Positions 35,794 to 44,548 are shown, counted from the first letter of the stretch. The stretch is DNA of 64,000 bases from JBBPYC01 sp965218765 (GCA_965218765.1 CBDCLU010000005.1:485875-549874), one strand, 5' to 3'. Program-made: numbers and translations. The notes: generated from the letters alone by a model not told the origin.

Positions 35794-36599
35794 TGGAGCT
35801 GCAAGTCAACGGCGCACGCACCTTCTGCTACACCGGCGGCAAGGCGTTCGATGCGAGCAAACCCACCGTCGTGTTCGTCCACGGCGTGCTGAACGACCAC
35901 AGCGTCTGGATTTTGCAAAGCCGCTCGCTCGCGCACCACGGCTACAACGTGCTGGCGCCCGATCTGCCGGGCCATTGCAAGAGCGCCGGCGCACCGCCAG
36001 CAACTGTCGAAGCAGGCGCTGATTTCGTGCTCGCGCTGCTCGACGCGGCCGGCATCAAACAGGCCGCGCTGGTCGGCCACAGCTTCGGCTCGCTGATCGC
36101 CCTCCAAGCGGCAGCCTGTGCGCCGGACCGCATCATGCAGCTCGCACTCGTCGGTACCGCAGCGCCGATGCGCGTGTCGCCTGCACTGCTCGATGCGTCA
36201 GTGAATGCACCGGAGCAGGCGATTTCAATGGTCAACACGTTCTCGCATTCGACGCTGGCGCCGCCACCCTCTGCACTCGGCCCCGGCACCTGGCTCTACG
36301 GTGCGTCCCGCGCGTTGATGCGGCGTGTGCTGGCCAGCAACCGCGAGGTCAACGTGTTCCACACCGGTTTCAAGGCCTGCGACGACTATTCGGGTGGCGA
36401 GGCGGCAATCGAGAAGGTGCGCTGCCCGACGCTTTTCATCAGCGGCCGGCACGACCAGATGACGCCGCCCAAGGCCGCGCAGCCACTGATCGCGAAAGCC
36501 AGGAACGCCAAGGTCATGCTGCTCGATGCCGGCCATTCGCTGATGACGGAAGCGCCCGACGGCGTGCTGTCGGCGCTCAGCGGGTGGCTGGCTAGATGA
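35793..36599 (+). CDS. Alpha/beta-fold hydrolase
   Basis: The 268-residue protein has the hydrolase triad: nucleophile Ser97 in LVGHSFGSL, acid Asp in GRHDQM and His in DAGHSL. The oxyanion loop is VFVHGVLNDHSVW. The substrate is unknown. Start overlap with the metY-like gene as TGATG implies co-translation, a standing arrangement in several Burkholderiales as I remember. The insertion-sequence island begins just downstream. Confidence 0.9.
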   Translation: MELQVNGARTFCYTGGKAFDASKPTVVFVHGVLNDHSVWILQSRSLAHHGYNVLAPDLPGHCKSAGAPPATVEAGADFVLALLDAAGIKQAALVGHSFGSLIALQAAACAPDRIMQLALVGTAAPMRVSPALLDASVNAPEQAISMVNTFSHSTLAPPPSALGPGTWLYGASRALMRRVLASNREVNVFHTGFKACDDYSGGEAAIEKVRCPTLFISGRHDQMTPPKAAQPLIAKARNAKVMLLDAGHSLMTEAPDGVLSALSGWLAR

Positions 36600-36972
36600 G
36601 CCAAGCGCCGCCGAGCGGACGTGCAGCCAGATGCCCGGCGGTTCGGAACATGATGTCGGAACCGACGAGCGCCTCCGCTGACTAGTTCATGGTCACGGCG
36701 GCGTGCTGAGAACGATCGACGGCACTTGCTGGCCCGTTCACCACCTGCCATTACAAGGCAGCCCGCGCCGCTCCGCCTTTGCCAGCCAAGAAGCCCTTGA
36801 TGACCTCGAGCCTGAACTCCGTCTGGTACTTCTTCATGGAACCCCTTAAAAGTTTGTCCAAGTTCTGGGGGTCAGTTCATTCCCAGAGATGGCATGGTCC
36901 GCCCGCCTACAGCGCTGCTGCCGAGGTGCTGCCATCCGGAGTTGGTTGGGGCCTCGGCAGAAACGGCATCAG
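36600..36972. other. IS-remnant flank, no intact gene
   Basis: This 373-bp stretch holds the IS150-like remnant (36751-36837 and its upstream end) and otherwise nothing I recognise. The part from 36600 to 36750 and the part from 36886 to 36972 give only short frames in all phases. They may be scars of earlier insertions. Confidence 0.5.
36751..36837 (-). pseudogene. IS150-like transposase OrfA remnant
   Basis: A 28-codon frame starts MKKYQTEFRLEVIKGFLAGK and then stops at TAA. This is the N-terminal helix-turn-helix start of IS150-group OrfA proteins, cut short after about a fifth of the normal length. Upstream (36838-36880) lies TGACCCCC ... TGGACAAACTT, which looks like the matching IS end. 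Only a relic is left. Confidence 0.7.
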
Positions 36973-37022
36973 TGAACCGCCCCGGGTTTTGAGGAGGCTT
37001 CAACTCTTGAGAAGATGAAGCC

Positions 37023-37346
37023 ATGAACAAGTCGAACAAGTTCTCGCCCGAAGTGCGTGAGCGTGCGGTGAGGATGGTGCAGGAGCACCGAGGTGAGTAC
37101 CCCTCGTTGTGGGCGGCAGTCGATTCGATTGCGCCGAAGATCGGCTGCGTGCCGCAGACGTTGCTGGAGTGGGTCAAGCGTGTCGAGGTCGACACAGGCC
37201 TGCGGGGAGGCGTCACGACCGGCGAGGCCCAACGCGTCAAGGACCTTGAACGCGAGAACAAGGAGCTGCGCCGGGCCAACGAAATTCTGAAGGTGGCCAG
37301 CGCGTTTTTCGCCCAGGCGGAGCTCGACCGCCGATTCAAGTCATGA
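37023..37346 (+). CDS. IS3-family transposase OrfA
   Basis: The 107-residue protein has an N-terminal helix-turn-helix (FSPEVRERAVRMVQEHRGEYPSLWAAVDSIAPKIGCVPQTLLEWVKR). A leucine-zipper-like helix follows (KDLERENKELRRANEILKVASAFFAQAELD). This is the DNA-binding partner of the OrfB integrase in IS3 elements. The stop overlaps the orfB ATG (ATGA). Confidence 0.92.
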   Translation: MNKSNKFSPEVRERAVRMVQEHRGEYPSLWAAVDSIAPKIGCVPQTLLEWVKRVEVDTGLRGGVTTGEAQRVKDLERENKELRRANEILKVASAFFAQAELDRRFKS

Positions 37347-38256
37347 ACGACTTTGTCGACCAGCACCGTGACACTTTCGGGGTCGAGCCGATCTGCAAGG
37401 TACTGCAGATCGCCCCCTCAGGCTATTGGCGTCATGCGGCGCTAGCACGCGAGCCGCACAAGCGCTGCGCCCGGGCTCACCGCGATGAGATGCTGGTGCA
37501 TCACATCGAACGCGTGTGGCAGGCCAACATGCAGGTCTACGGCGCCGACAAGGTCTGGCGCCAACTGGCCCGCGAGGGCACACTTGTGGCGCGATGCAGC
37601 GTCGAGCGGCTGATGCGCCGCTTGGGCCTGCGCGGGGTCATGCGCGGCAAGGTAGTTCGCACGACGATCGCAGACAGCACAAGGCGGCATGCCCGCTGGA
37701 CCGGGTCAACCGGCAGTTCCGCGCAGAGCGGCCGAATCAACTGTGGGTCAGCGACTTCACTTATGTGTCGACCTGGCAGGGCTGGCTGTATGTGGCCTTC
37801 GTGATCGATGTGTTCGCCCGGCGCATCGTGGGCTGGCGAGTCAGCAGCTCAATGCGTACGGACTTCGTGCTCGATGCGCTGGAGCAGGCGCTGTACGCCA
37901 GGCAGCCCGAGCGCGACGGCAGCCTGATTTGCCACTCCGATCGCGGCTCGCAATACGTCAGCATCCGCTACACCGAGCGGCTGGCAGAAGCCGGCATCGA
38001 GCCGTCCGTGGGCAGCAAGGGCGACTCATACGACAACGCCTTGGCCGAGACGATCAATGGCCTCTATAAGGCCGAACTCATTCATCGCCGTGCGCCCTGG
38101 AAGACCAAGGAAGCTGTGGAGCTTGCAACACTGCAATGGGTGGCCTGGTTCAACCATCAACGCTTGCTCGAACCCATCGGCTACATCCCGCCTGCAGAGG
38201 CTGAGGCAAACTATTACCGGCATCTCGCCAGTCACGCCGCCGCGGTGACGGCCTGA
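37343..38256 (+). pseudogene. IS3-family transposase OrfB, frameshifted
   Basis: The reading frame starts MNDFVDQHRDTFGVEPICKVLQIAPSGYW and runs to about 37681, then continues in another frame. The full DDE integrase core follows there: LWVSDFTYVSTWQGW, ICHSDRGSQYVS and YDNALAETINGLYKAE. Comparing the two frames, one A seems missing at ACA-AG(G) near 37681, where the intact form would read ACA-AAG-GCG. No slippery heptamer is present, so I regard it as an inactivating deletion or a read error rather than programmed frameshifting. Confidence 0.85.
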
Positions 38257-38295
38257 CTTAAATTAAACAGCCTCCATGATTCCCGGGGCGGTTCA

Positions 38296-38381
38296 GCTTG
38301 CGGGAGGTGTTCAATGCGCTGCGTTGGCTGGCCCGTGCGGGCGCAGCATGGTGGCTGCTGCTGAGCCAGCCCCTTGAATGA
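38296..38381 (+). pseudogene. IS5-family transposase fragment
   Basis: Between the two IS3-family elements lies a short coding scrap reading LREVFNALRWLARAGAAWW. This is the N-terminal signature of IS5-group transposases (usually REVFNALRWLxRxGAPWRxLP). It has no start of its own and ends in a TGA formed at the border of the next element. No matching left part was found on the other side of the IS3 element. Confidence 0.65.
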
Positions 38382-38425
38382 CCGGACACGGTCCATCGCT
38401 TATCTTTGAGGATAGGAGCAGGGCT

Positions 38426-38818
38426 GTGAGTACGACTAGGAATACGGATACTGTTGAAGTGATCATGAGGGACCAGCGCCGTAGGCGCTGGTCCCTCGCG
38501 GAGAAGTCAGCGCTCGTGAGGCGAACCTATGAGGCCGGCATGAGCGTATCGCTGGTGGCCAGGCGAGAAGGCGTCGCGGCGAGCCTGCTGTTCCAGTGGC
38601 GCAAGCTCGAACGCCAGGGGGCGCTGATGGCCGTGTCGGCTGGCGAAGCGGTGGTGCCTGCGTCCGAGCTGGCTGCTGCACGTGCTGAGATTGCCAAGCT
38701 GCAGCGGGTGCTGGGCAAGAAGACGCTGGAGGCCGACATCCTCAAGGAAGCGGTGGAGTACGCCGCCGAAAAAAAGTGGATTGCGCGCTCGCCCTTGTTG
38801 CCCGGGGACGGCCGGTGA
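38426..38818 (+). CDS. IS2-group transposase OrfA (InsC-like)
   Basis: The 130-residue protein closely follows IS2 InsC: RRRRWSLAEKSALVRRTYEAGMSVSLVARREGVAASLLFQWRKLERQGAL, then VVPASELAAARAEIAKLQRVLGKKTLEADILKEAVEYAAEKKWIARSPLLPGDG. I chose a GTG start at 38426 with AGGAGCAG before it. It binds the element ends and, fused to OrfB by frameshifting, forms the active transposase. Confidence 0.9.
   Translation: MSTTRNTDTVEVIMRDQRRRRWSLAEKSALVRRTYEAGMSVSLVARREGVAASLLFQWRKLERQGALMAVSAGEAVVPASELAAARAEIAKLQRVLGKKTLEADILKEAVEYAAEKKWIARSPLLPGDGR
38769..38776 (+). promoter_or_regulatory. Programmed -1 frameshift site A7G
   Basis: The run A AAA AAG lies in the correct phase within orfA (codons AAA-AAG at 38771-38776). 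A -1 slip moves the ribosome into the orfB frame at GTG 38776. This is the known way IS2-type elements make the OrfAB fusion transposase. Confidence 0.75.
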
Positions 38819-39708
38819 GGGGCGTCTGCCAGGCGCTTGGGCTGGCGCGATCGAATGTCCATGTGCTGCGCAGCCGGCCAGCTACATGGGTGGATCGCCG
38901 AACCCAGCGCACGCCGCATGGCGACGAAGAACTGCTTGCCGACATCTGCGGGCAGATTACCGAGCTGCCCAGCTACGGCTACCGCCGAGCCTGCGCGCTG
39001 GTCAATCGCAAACGTGCCAGCTCTGGTGCACTGCGCGTGAACGCCAAGCGCGTGTACCGGGTGATGGCTGGCAACGCCTTGCTGCTGCCCAAAGCGCCGC
39101 GACGCCCGCATTCGAGCCGATCGCACACCGGCACCGTCGCGGTCACGACCAGCGACACGCGCTGGTGCTCGGACGGCTTCGAGATTAAGTGCGACTCAGG
39201 CCAGACAGTCACCGCCACGTTCGCCAAAGACTGCTGCGACCGCGAGATCTTGGCCTACCGGGCTTGGGAGGGCAAGGGGCTGCCGGGTGAGCCGGTGCGC
39301 GAGATGCTGATCGAGTCCGTGGAGAAGCGCTTCGGTACGGTGGAGGCAGTGCCTGCAGGCTACCCATTGCAATTCCTGTCGGACGACGGCAGCGCCTACA
39401 TTGCCCACGAGACACGGCGCATCGCCAAGTCGCTTGGCCTCACACCCGTGAACACGCCGGTGTGCAGCCCTCAGAGCAACGGCATGGCCGAGAGCTTCGT
39501 CAATACGTTCAAGCGCGACTACGTCAGTCGGATGGACCTCCGCGACGCTCGGACCGTCCTGGCACAACTGCCCGCGGCGTTCGCGCACTTCAACGAGGTG
39601 CATCCGCACTCAAGCCTGAAGATGAGATCGCCGCGTGAGTTCAGGCGGCAACGGGCTGAGCAGCTTCGCCGCGCTCAACCGCAACAACCGGCGCTACATT
39701 GCGTATAG
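38776..39708 (+). CDS. IS2-group transposase OrfB (InsD-like DDE integrase)
   Basis: The frame of about 310 residues matches IS2 InsD: DCALALVARGRPVRGVCQ, LPSYGYRRACALVNR, the first Asp in RWCSDGFEIKCDSG, the second Asp in FLSDDGSAYIAHETRR and the Glu in SPQSNGMAESFVNTFKRDY. It is most likely made as a fusion with OrfA by -1 frameshifting; the GTG at 38776 marks only where its frame opens. No internal stop is seen, so the transposase may be active. Confidence 0.9.
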   Translation: MDCALALVARGRPVRGVCQALGLARSNVHVLRSRPATWVDRRTQRTPHGDEELLADICGQITELPSYGYRRACALVNRKRASSGALRVNAKRVYRVMAGNALLLPKAPRRPHSSRSHTGTVAVTTSDTRWCSDGFEIKCDSGQTVTATFAKDCCDREILAYRAWEGKGLPGEPVREMLIESVEKRFGTVEAVPAGYPLQFLSDDGSAYIAHETRRIAKSLGLTPVNTPVCSPQSNGMAESFVNTFKRDYVSRMDLRDARTVLAQLPAAFAHFNEVHPHSSLKMRSPREFRRQRAEQLRRAQPQQPALHCV

Positions 39709-39737
39709 ACCGTGTCCGGATATGCAGGGGCAAGATC

Positions 39738-40705
39738 AGCTGCGCAGCACCGTGCTGTTGGCTCTCAGGTGCGTCTTGAACTCATCGAACACCCCCTTGA
39801 TCTCCCAGCGCTCGTGGTGGAGCGCCGACAGTTCCAGCGCGGACGCCTCGGCCGGATCGAGGATATTGGTCGCCGGCCGGCCGGCAGCCGGCCAGCGTGG
39901 GCGCGGCCGAGCCGGTCAGCATGGAGTCGATCACGCGCACCGTCTGCCCGGCGCGGCGCTGGCGGTCTGCCAGGGTTGGAAGCCTTAGCAGTTGCGGTCA
40001 GCCAGCACCAACAGGCCCGGCTGGAGCCGGCCCGGCAGCAGCCGCGCGGCCAGGGCCTGCTCGCTGTGGCCACAGGGCGCCACCTCGGCGGCCGCCACCA
40101 CCTGCGTGGCGCGTTCGACCCAGCCCAGCACGCGCGCATGAGGAAACGCGCTTTGCCCGCGAAAGGCGCCGGGGTAGCAGAAGAACTCGGCGTTGGCCGC
40201 CTCGTGGGCCACGTCCATGCAGCTGCCGTCGATGGCCATGACGCGCCACCTCCGGTACCACGCGCCCGGCGCACCCGGCGCACCCGGCGCCGCCAGCGGG
40301 CGCAGCAGCCGCTCGGCCAACTGGCGCATGACCTGCGCGCCCAGTCGGGCTCGGGCTTGCGTGATCGCCGACTTGCTCGCTTGCACGGCGCCGGCCTCGC
40401 CGCCGCCGAGCCATTGCAGGCTTTCACACACCACCCGCAGCACTTCCTCCGGGGGCGCTTCGCGCCACAGAGCCAACGCCATCACGCAGCACACCACGGC
40501 TGGCGCCGGCAGCAAGCGCTCGCGCTGGCTGTCTCGGCCCGTGTCGGCCAGCACCTCCTTGATCGTCCACCGCGGGCAGACGCTGGCCAGCACCCCCGCG
40601 CTGATCAGGTGCGCCACGTCCCACCCTCGCCGGCAGCGTCTTGCGGGACCGCGCCGTCGCCTGTCTCCATCGAAATGTCGATGAAGACGGCTTGTCAACC
40701 AAAAT
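39738..40705 (-). pseudogene. Decayed IS4-family transposase
   Basis: Read leftward, the segment from about 40620 gives WDVAHLISAGVLASVCPRWTIKEVLADTGRDSQRER, then VMAIDGSCMDVAHEAANAEFFCYPG and LVLADRNC followed by a stop. A later frame gives LDPAEASALELSALHHERWEIKGVFDEFKTHLR. These are ordered pieces of one IS4-type DDE transposase, broken by at least one stop and more than one frame change, with material missing after DRN. The N-terminus near 40625-40700 also changes frame. The C-terminus is cut off close to the IS2-group element. Confidence 0.8.
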
Positions 40706-40915
40706 CTGTTATCTGAACAGTATTGGGGCCAGCCCTGGCGCGGCAGCCTCCGGGTGGTGCCTTACCGGGCCGACAAGACCCCCAGTCCGTGGCATGCGCT
40801 CGACGTGCTGCGGACCAGCCACGGGCTTGCGCGGCGGTACCGAGCGCAGCCACCAGGCCAGCACGTCGTGCGTGGTCGGTGATCGCATCGATCGGGCGCG
40901 CCCCAATGAGGCAGA
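40706..40915. other. Unassigned 210-bp gap
   Basis: No gene or known repeat is recognised between the IS4-like relic and the haloacid dehalogenase. Its left part (TGTTATCTGAACAGTATTGG) could include the outer end of the IS4-like element. Confidence 0.3.
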
Positions 40916-41605
40916 TCACTGACCCGCGTCGATGATCCGCCTGGCCACCGCCATCAAGTCGGCCTCGACGATGTCCGGCTGCGGACCCATTGGCAAAGGC
41001 GCATTGCCCGGACGTGTCACCAACGCCGCTTTCCAGCCGGCGGCCGTTGCGCCCAGCGTGTCCCAGGTGTGCGCAGCGACCATGCACAGCGAGCCGGCAT
41101 CGACCCCCAGCGCCGACGCCACGCTGCGATAGGTTTCCGGGGCCGGCTTGAACCGCTTGACGGCGTCCACCGAGAACTGCTGCTCGAAATACCGCGCCAG
41201 CCCGGCTTTCTCCAGCACGGCTCGACCGGCGTCGGGCGGGCTGTTGGTCAAGGTCACCATGCGGAAGCCGGCGCCCTGCAGTAGCTCCAATGCGGGAACC
41301 GCATCGGCGTGGGCCGGCAGGCGCGCCATGTGGTCCTTGAACGCCTGGATGTGATCGGGCTCGAGAGCGACGCCCCGGATCTGCGCGACCATGTGCAGCA
41401 CGGCGACCGCGAGCTGCCCGAACGGTGTGTAGGCGCCGCTCAGCGACATGGCCTGCGAGTAGAGGATCAGTTCGGCAAACCACTGCCGCATCGCCAGCGC
41501 ATCGCCGTAGGTGCGCTCGAAAAACGGCGTCAGCGTCTCGATATCCAGCAGCGTTTCGTTCACATCGAACACGATCACGCGATCGCGTTTCTTCACTTGC
41601 TCCAT
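40916..41605 (-). CDS. Haloacid dehalogenase, type II
   Basis: The 229-residue protein has the L-2-haloacid dehalogenase version of the HAD fold. The Asp nucleophile is in VIVFDVNETLLDI, Ser/Asn in TLTNSPPDAG, Lys in VKRFKPAPETYRSVA, and CMVAAHTWDTLGATAAGWKAALV follows. In this family the enzyme hydrolyses the carbon-halogen bond of 2-haloalkanoates, though many homologues act on other substrates. ATG at 41605 chosen; the frame upstream to 41839 is not conserved. It borders the IS island, which could have brought it in. The 295 bp upstream show no gene. Confidence 0.88.
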   Translation of the reverse strand: MEQVKKRDRVIVFDVNETLLDIETLTPFFERTYGDALAMRQWFAELILYSQAMSLSGAYTPFGQLAVAVLHMVAQIRGVALEPDHIQAFKDHMARLPAHADAVPALELLQGAGFRMVTLTNSPPDAGRAVLEKAGLARYFEQQFSVDAVKRFKPAPETYRSVASALGVDAGSLCMVAAHTWDTLGATAAGWKAALVTRPGNAPLPMGPQPDIVEADLMAVARRIIDAGQ

Positions 41606-41900
41606 TCGAGTCTCCACAGGTCGATGTCGTGCCGGGCCGATCCAGCCCGGGGCAGTGTAAGCCGGGTTCCGGCAGGCCATTGCCATGCCCCGGATTGGGC
41701 CGTTGGAAAGGTTGATGGCCATGGCCAGCGCGCCGCCGGTGACCGGACGAAAGACCGCCACGCGCCTGGCCCGACTCGCTCGGGTCACACCAGGAAGCCG
41801 ACCCCGATCCAGCGTGCGTAGGCAGCACGCCATCGGCACGGCGATGCGCTAAAACCGGGCCTCTTCATTCATCCCGCCGATCCCGGCTCCGCGTCGTTTC

Positions 41901-42923
41901 ATGTCCACTCCGCACCCCGCTTCCCCACCGCTCGAGCCGGTCCAAGGCACATGGCATGCCACCGATTTTCGATTCGACAGCGGCGCGGTGTTGCCCACGC
42001 TGCGCCTCGCCTACACCACCATCGGCGACCCCGGCAACACACCGGTGCTGATCCTGCACGGCAGCAACGGCTCGGGCGCGTCGTTCCTGACCGATGCGTT
42101 CGCAGGCGAGTTGTTCGGCCCCGGGCAGCCGCTCGATACCGAGAAGCACTTCATCATCCTGCCGGACTCGATCGGCTGTGGTCGCTCGAGCAAGCCGTCC
42201 GACGGACTGCGTATGAAGTTCCCGCACTACAACTACGACGACGCGGTGCGCGCCCAGTATCTTCTGTTGACGCAAGGCCTGGGGGTAGAGCACGTGCGCG
42301 TGCTGATCGGCCATTCGATGGGCGGCATGCAGGCCTGGTTGTGGGCGCAGCAGCACCCCGCGTTCATGGACCTGCTGGTGCCGATGGCCGCACAGCCGGG
42401 GCCGATGTCGGGCCGCAACTGGATGCTGCGCCGGATGCTGATGGAATCGATCCGAAACGACCCGGGCTGGATGGGCGGCGACTACACCGAGCAGCCGCGC
42501 CAATGGCAGCGCGCATCAATCTTCTTTTCGCTCGCGACGAACGGCGGCACCCATGCGTTGCAGCGGCTGGGTGCCACGCGCGCCCAGGCCGATGCGGCCG
42601 TCGATCATCGGCTGGCTGTGCCGTTCAGGGGCGATGCGAACGACCAGCTCTATCAATGGAATTCGTCGCGTGACTACGATCCTTCTGCGGCGCTGGAGCG
42701 CATCGAAGCCGCCGTGCTGGCGATCAACGCCGCGGACGACGAGCGCAATCCGCCCGAACTCGGCTTGCTCGAGGGCGCAGTCGAGCGGCTCAGGAACGGC
42801 CGCATGCTGCTGATCCCGGGCAGCGCCGATACAGCCGGCCACGGCACCACGGAAAACGCCCGCTTGTGGAAGCAGGAGTTGGCCACTCTGATGGCCGAGA
42901 CGCCCGCACGCTCTGCGGGATAG
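41901..42923 (+). CDS. MetX-like alpha/beta hydrolase, paralogue 1
   Basis: The 340-residue protein belongs to the homoserine O-acetyltransferase-like branch of alpha/beta hydrolases. Ser139 is in LIGHSMGGMQAWLWAQQHP, the Asp is probably in INAADDERNP and the His in GSADTAGHGTT. PDSIGCGRSSKPSDGLRMKFPHYNYDDAVRAQ is shared almost word for word with the paralogue at 43444. No signal peptide is seen, so it is cytosolic. The substrate is unknown; true MetX activity is possible but not shown. Confidence 0.88.
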   Translation: MSTPHPASPPLEPVQGTWHATDFRFDSGAVLPTLRLAYTTIGDPGNTPVLILHGSNGSGASFLTDAFAGELFGPGQPLDTEKHFIILPDSIGCGRSSKPSDGLRMKFPHYNYDDAVRAQYLLLTQGLGVEHVRVLIGHSMGGMQAWLWAQQHPAFMDLLVPMAAQPGPMSGRNWMLRRMLMESIRNDPGWMGGDYTEQPRQWQRASIFFSLATNGGTHALQRLGATRAQADAAVDHRLAVPFRGDANDQLYQWNSSRDYDPSAALERIEAAVLAINAADDERNPPELGLLEGAVERLRNGRMLLIPGSADTAGHGTTENARLWKQELATLMAETPARSAG

Positions 42924-43009
42924 ACCCACCGGCACCCGAGCCATCGGTCGAATGGACAATGCAGATGGGCGCTGTTCCGGCGTCGACCCCGTTTTAAGGA
43001 GCAACAACG

Positions 43010-43357
43010 ATGGGATGGTTTGCCAAGAGCACCAAGGATTTCTTTCTGAGCACGACCCGGCCCGACGGCATCCAGCTTTCGCAGTACGTCGGCGTCGTGC
43101 ATGGCGAGGCCATCATCGGCGCCAATATCTTTCGCGACATGTTCGCGTCGGTGCGCGACGTGGTCGGCGGCCGGGCCAGCGGTTATGAGCGTGCCCTGTC
43201 CGGCGCGCGCGACGCGGCCACCAAGGACATGATCGAGCAGGCGCAGGAAGCCGGCGCGAATGGCGTGATCGGCATCGACTTCGACTACGAAGTGCTGGGC
43301 GAGACCAACGGCATGATGATGGTCGCGGTCAGCGGCACCGCGGTGCGGATGGGTTGA
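43010..43357 (+). CDS. YbjQ family (UPF0145) protein
   Basis: The 115-residue protein has the YbjQ pattern: TTRPDGIQLSQYVGVVHGEAIIGANIFRDMFASVRDVVGGRASGYERALSGARDAATKDM, then EAGANGVIGIDFDYEVLG. The family forms pentamers and is called a heavy-metal-binding domain in some databases, but its function is not settled. A TTAAGGAGCAAC ribosome site precedes the ATG. It lies between two paralogous hydrolases on the same strand. Confidence 0.9.
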   Translation: MGWFAKSTKDFFLSTTRPDGIQLSQYVGVVHGEAIIGANIFRDMFASVRDVVGGRASGYERALSGARDAATKDMIEQAQEAGANGVIGIDFDYEVLGETNGMMMVAVSGTAVRMG

Positions 43358-43443
43358 GCCGCAAGCCCCGCGTCGCTGCGCGCACACGCGATGCTCGACG
43401 ACATCAACGCATCGATTCGATCACACCAGGAGACAAAGCAATC

Positions 43444-44520
43444 ATGAAACTTCCCTGCACAATCATTCGCGCCACGCTCGCGCTGCTCTGCGTTGCAGGC
43501 GCCTGGCAGACCGCGCAGGCCGCCGACTTCGCCGCGCAAAAGGAAGGCACCTATGTGGTCAAGGACTTCAAGTTCGCGACCGGCGACGTGCTGCCCGAGC
43601 TGAAACTCCACTACACCACCGTCGGCGAGCCGACCGGCGAGCCGGTACTGATCATCCACGGGACCACGGGGTCGGGCACCGGCATGCTGTCGCCCACGTT
43701 CGGCGGCGAGCTGTTCGGCCCGGGCCAGGTGCTCGATGCGGCCAAGTACTACGTGATCCTGCCGGACTCGATCGGCGCCGGCAAATCGGGCAAACCGTCG
43801 GACGGCCTGCGCATGAAGTTTCCGCAGTACAACTACGACGATGCGGTGCGCGCGCAGCATCAGTTGCTGACCGAACATCTGGGGATCAAGCACTTGCGCA
43901 TGGTGCTCGGCAACTCGATGGGCGGCATGATGAGCTGGGTCTGGGCCGAGAAGTACCCAGCCTTTATGGACATCGCGGTGCCGATGGCGTCCCTGCCGAC
44001 CGAGATGTCGGGCCGCAACTGGATGATGCGCAAACTGCTGATCGAATCAATCAAGCGCGACCCGCAGTGGCAGGACGGCAACTACGCACAGCAGCCACCG
44101 AGCTTGCAGTTCGCGAGCACGTTCTTCGCGATCGGCACGAACGGCGGCAACGGCGGCCTGTACAAGGAAGCGCCGACCCGCGCCAAGGCCGACGCGCTGA
44201 TCGAAAAGCGCCTGTCCGCCAAGCCGTCGGGCGATGCGAACGACCACATCTACCAGTGGGACTCGTCGCGCGACTTCGATGCGTCAAAAGACCTGGAGAA
44301 GATCGAAGCGACCGTGCTTGCGATCAACTCCGCCGACGACGAACGCAATCCGACCGAACTCGGCTTGCTCGAGCGCGAAATGAAACGTGTGAAGAATGGC
44401 AGCATCCTGCTGATCCCCGGCAGCGCGGACACGTTCGGCCACGGCACCACGGGCCGTGCGAAGTTCTGGAAGAAGGAAGTCGGCGAGCTGCTGCAGACTG
44501 CGCCGCGTCGAGCGCAGTGA
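43444..44520 (+). CDS. Exported MetX-like alpha/beta hydrolase, paralogue 2
   Basis: The 358-residue protein has a clear signal peptide with cleavage after AQA (about residue 27) and is probably periplasmic. The nucleophile is Ser158 in VLGNSMGGMMSWVW, where paralogue 1 has GHSMGG. The rest follows paralogue 1 closely (LPDSIGAGKSGKPSDGLRMKFPQYNYDDAVRAQ; NSADDERNP; GSADTFGHGTTG). The pair looks like a duplication in which one copy gained export. The ATG at 43444 is preceded by an AGGAGACAAAGCAATC ribosome site. Confidence 0.9.
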   Translation: MKLPCTIIRATLALLCVAGAWQTAQAADFAAQKEGTYVVKDFKFATGDVLPELKLHYTTVGEPTGEPVLIIHGTTGSGTGMLSPTFGGELFGPGQVLDAAKYYVILPDSIGAGKSGKPSDGLRMKFPQYNYDDAVRAQHQLLTEHLGIKHLRMVLGNSMGGMMSWVWAEKYPAFMDIAVPMASLPTEMSGRNWMMRKLLIESIKRDPQWQDGNYAQQPPSLQFASTFFAIGTNGGNGGLYKEAPTRAKADALIEKRLSAKPSGDANDHIYQWDSSRDFDASKDLEKIEATVLAINSADDERNPTELGLLEREMKRVKNGSILLIPGSADTFGHGTTGRAKFWKKEVGELLQTAPRRAQ

Positions 44521-44548
44521 CCGAGGCTGCCTGGCGGCAGCTTGGTGG

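Larger units (their letters stand above)
36973..38295 (+). mobile_element. IS3-family insertion sequence
   Basis: The 1323-bp element is bounded by imperfect inverted repeats TGAACCGCCCCGGG ... GGAGGCT at 36973 and its reverse complement ending at 38295. It carries overlapping orfA and orfB. The bases beside the two ends (CAG left, GCT right) are not a direct repeat, so the flanks may have been rearranged after insertion. orfB has a frameshift. Confidence 0.88.
38379..39722 (+). mobile_element. IS2-group (IS3-family) insertion sequence
   Basis: The element of about 1344 bp has inverted ends sharing CCGGACACGGTC (TGACCGGACACGGTC at the left, TATCCGGACACGGTC read from the right). It carries orfA and orfB with an A7G frameshift site between them and looks intact. 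No clear target duplication is visible, and the two flanks belong to different IS relics (IS5-like left, IS4-like right). Exact ends are good to a few bases. Confidence 0.88.

Noticed and set aside
37343..38256. Programmed frameshifting inside the IS3 orfB
   Set aside because: No slippery heptamer lies at the junction near 37681. IS3 frameshifting normally joins orfA to orfB, not the two halves of orfB.
41606..41900. Possible small gene between the haloacid dehalogenase and hydrolase 1
   Set aside because: In-frame extensions of the dehalogenase frame and short plus-strand frames have no conserved look. It is better seen as a promoter region.
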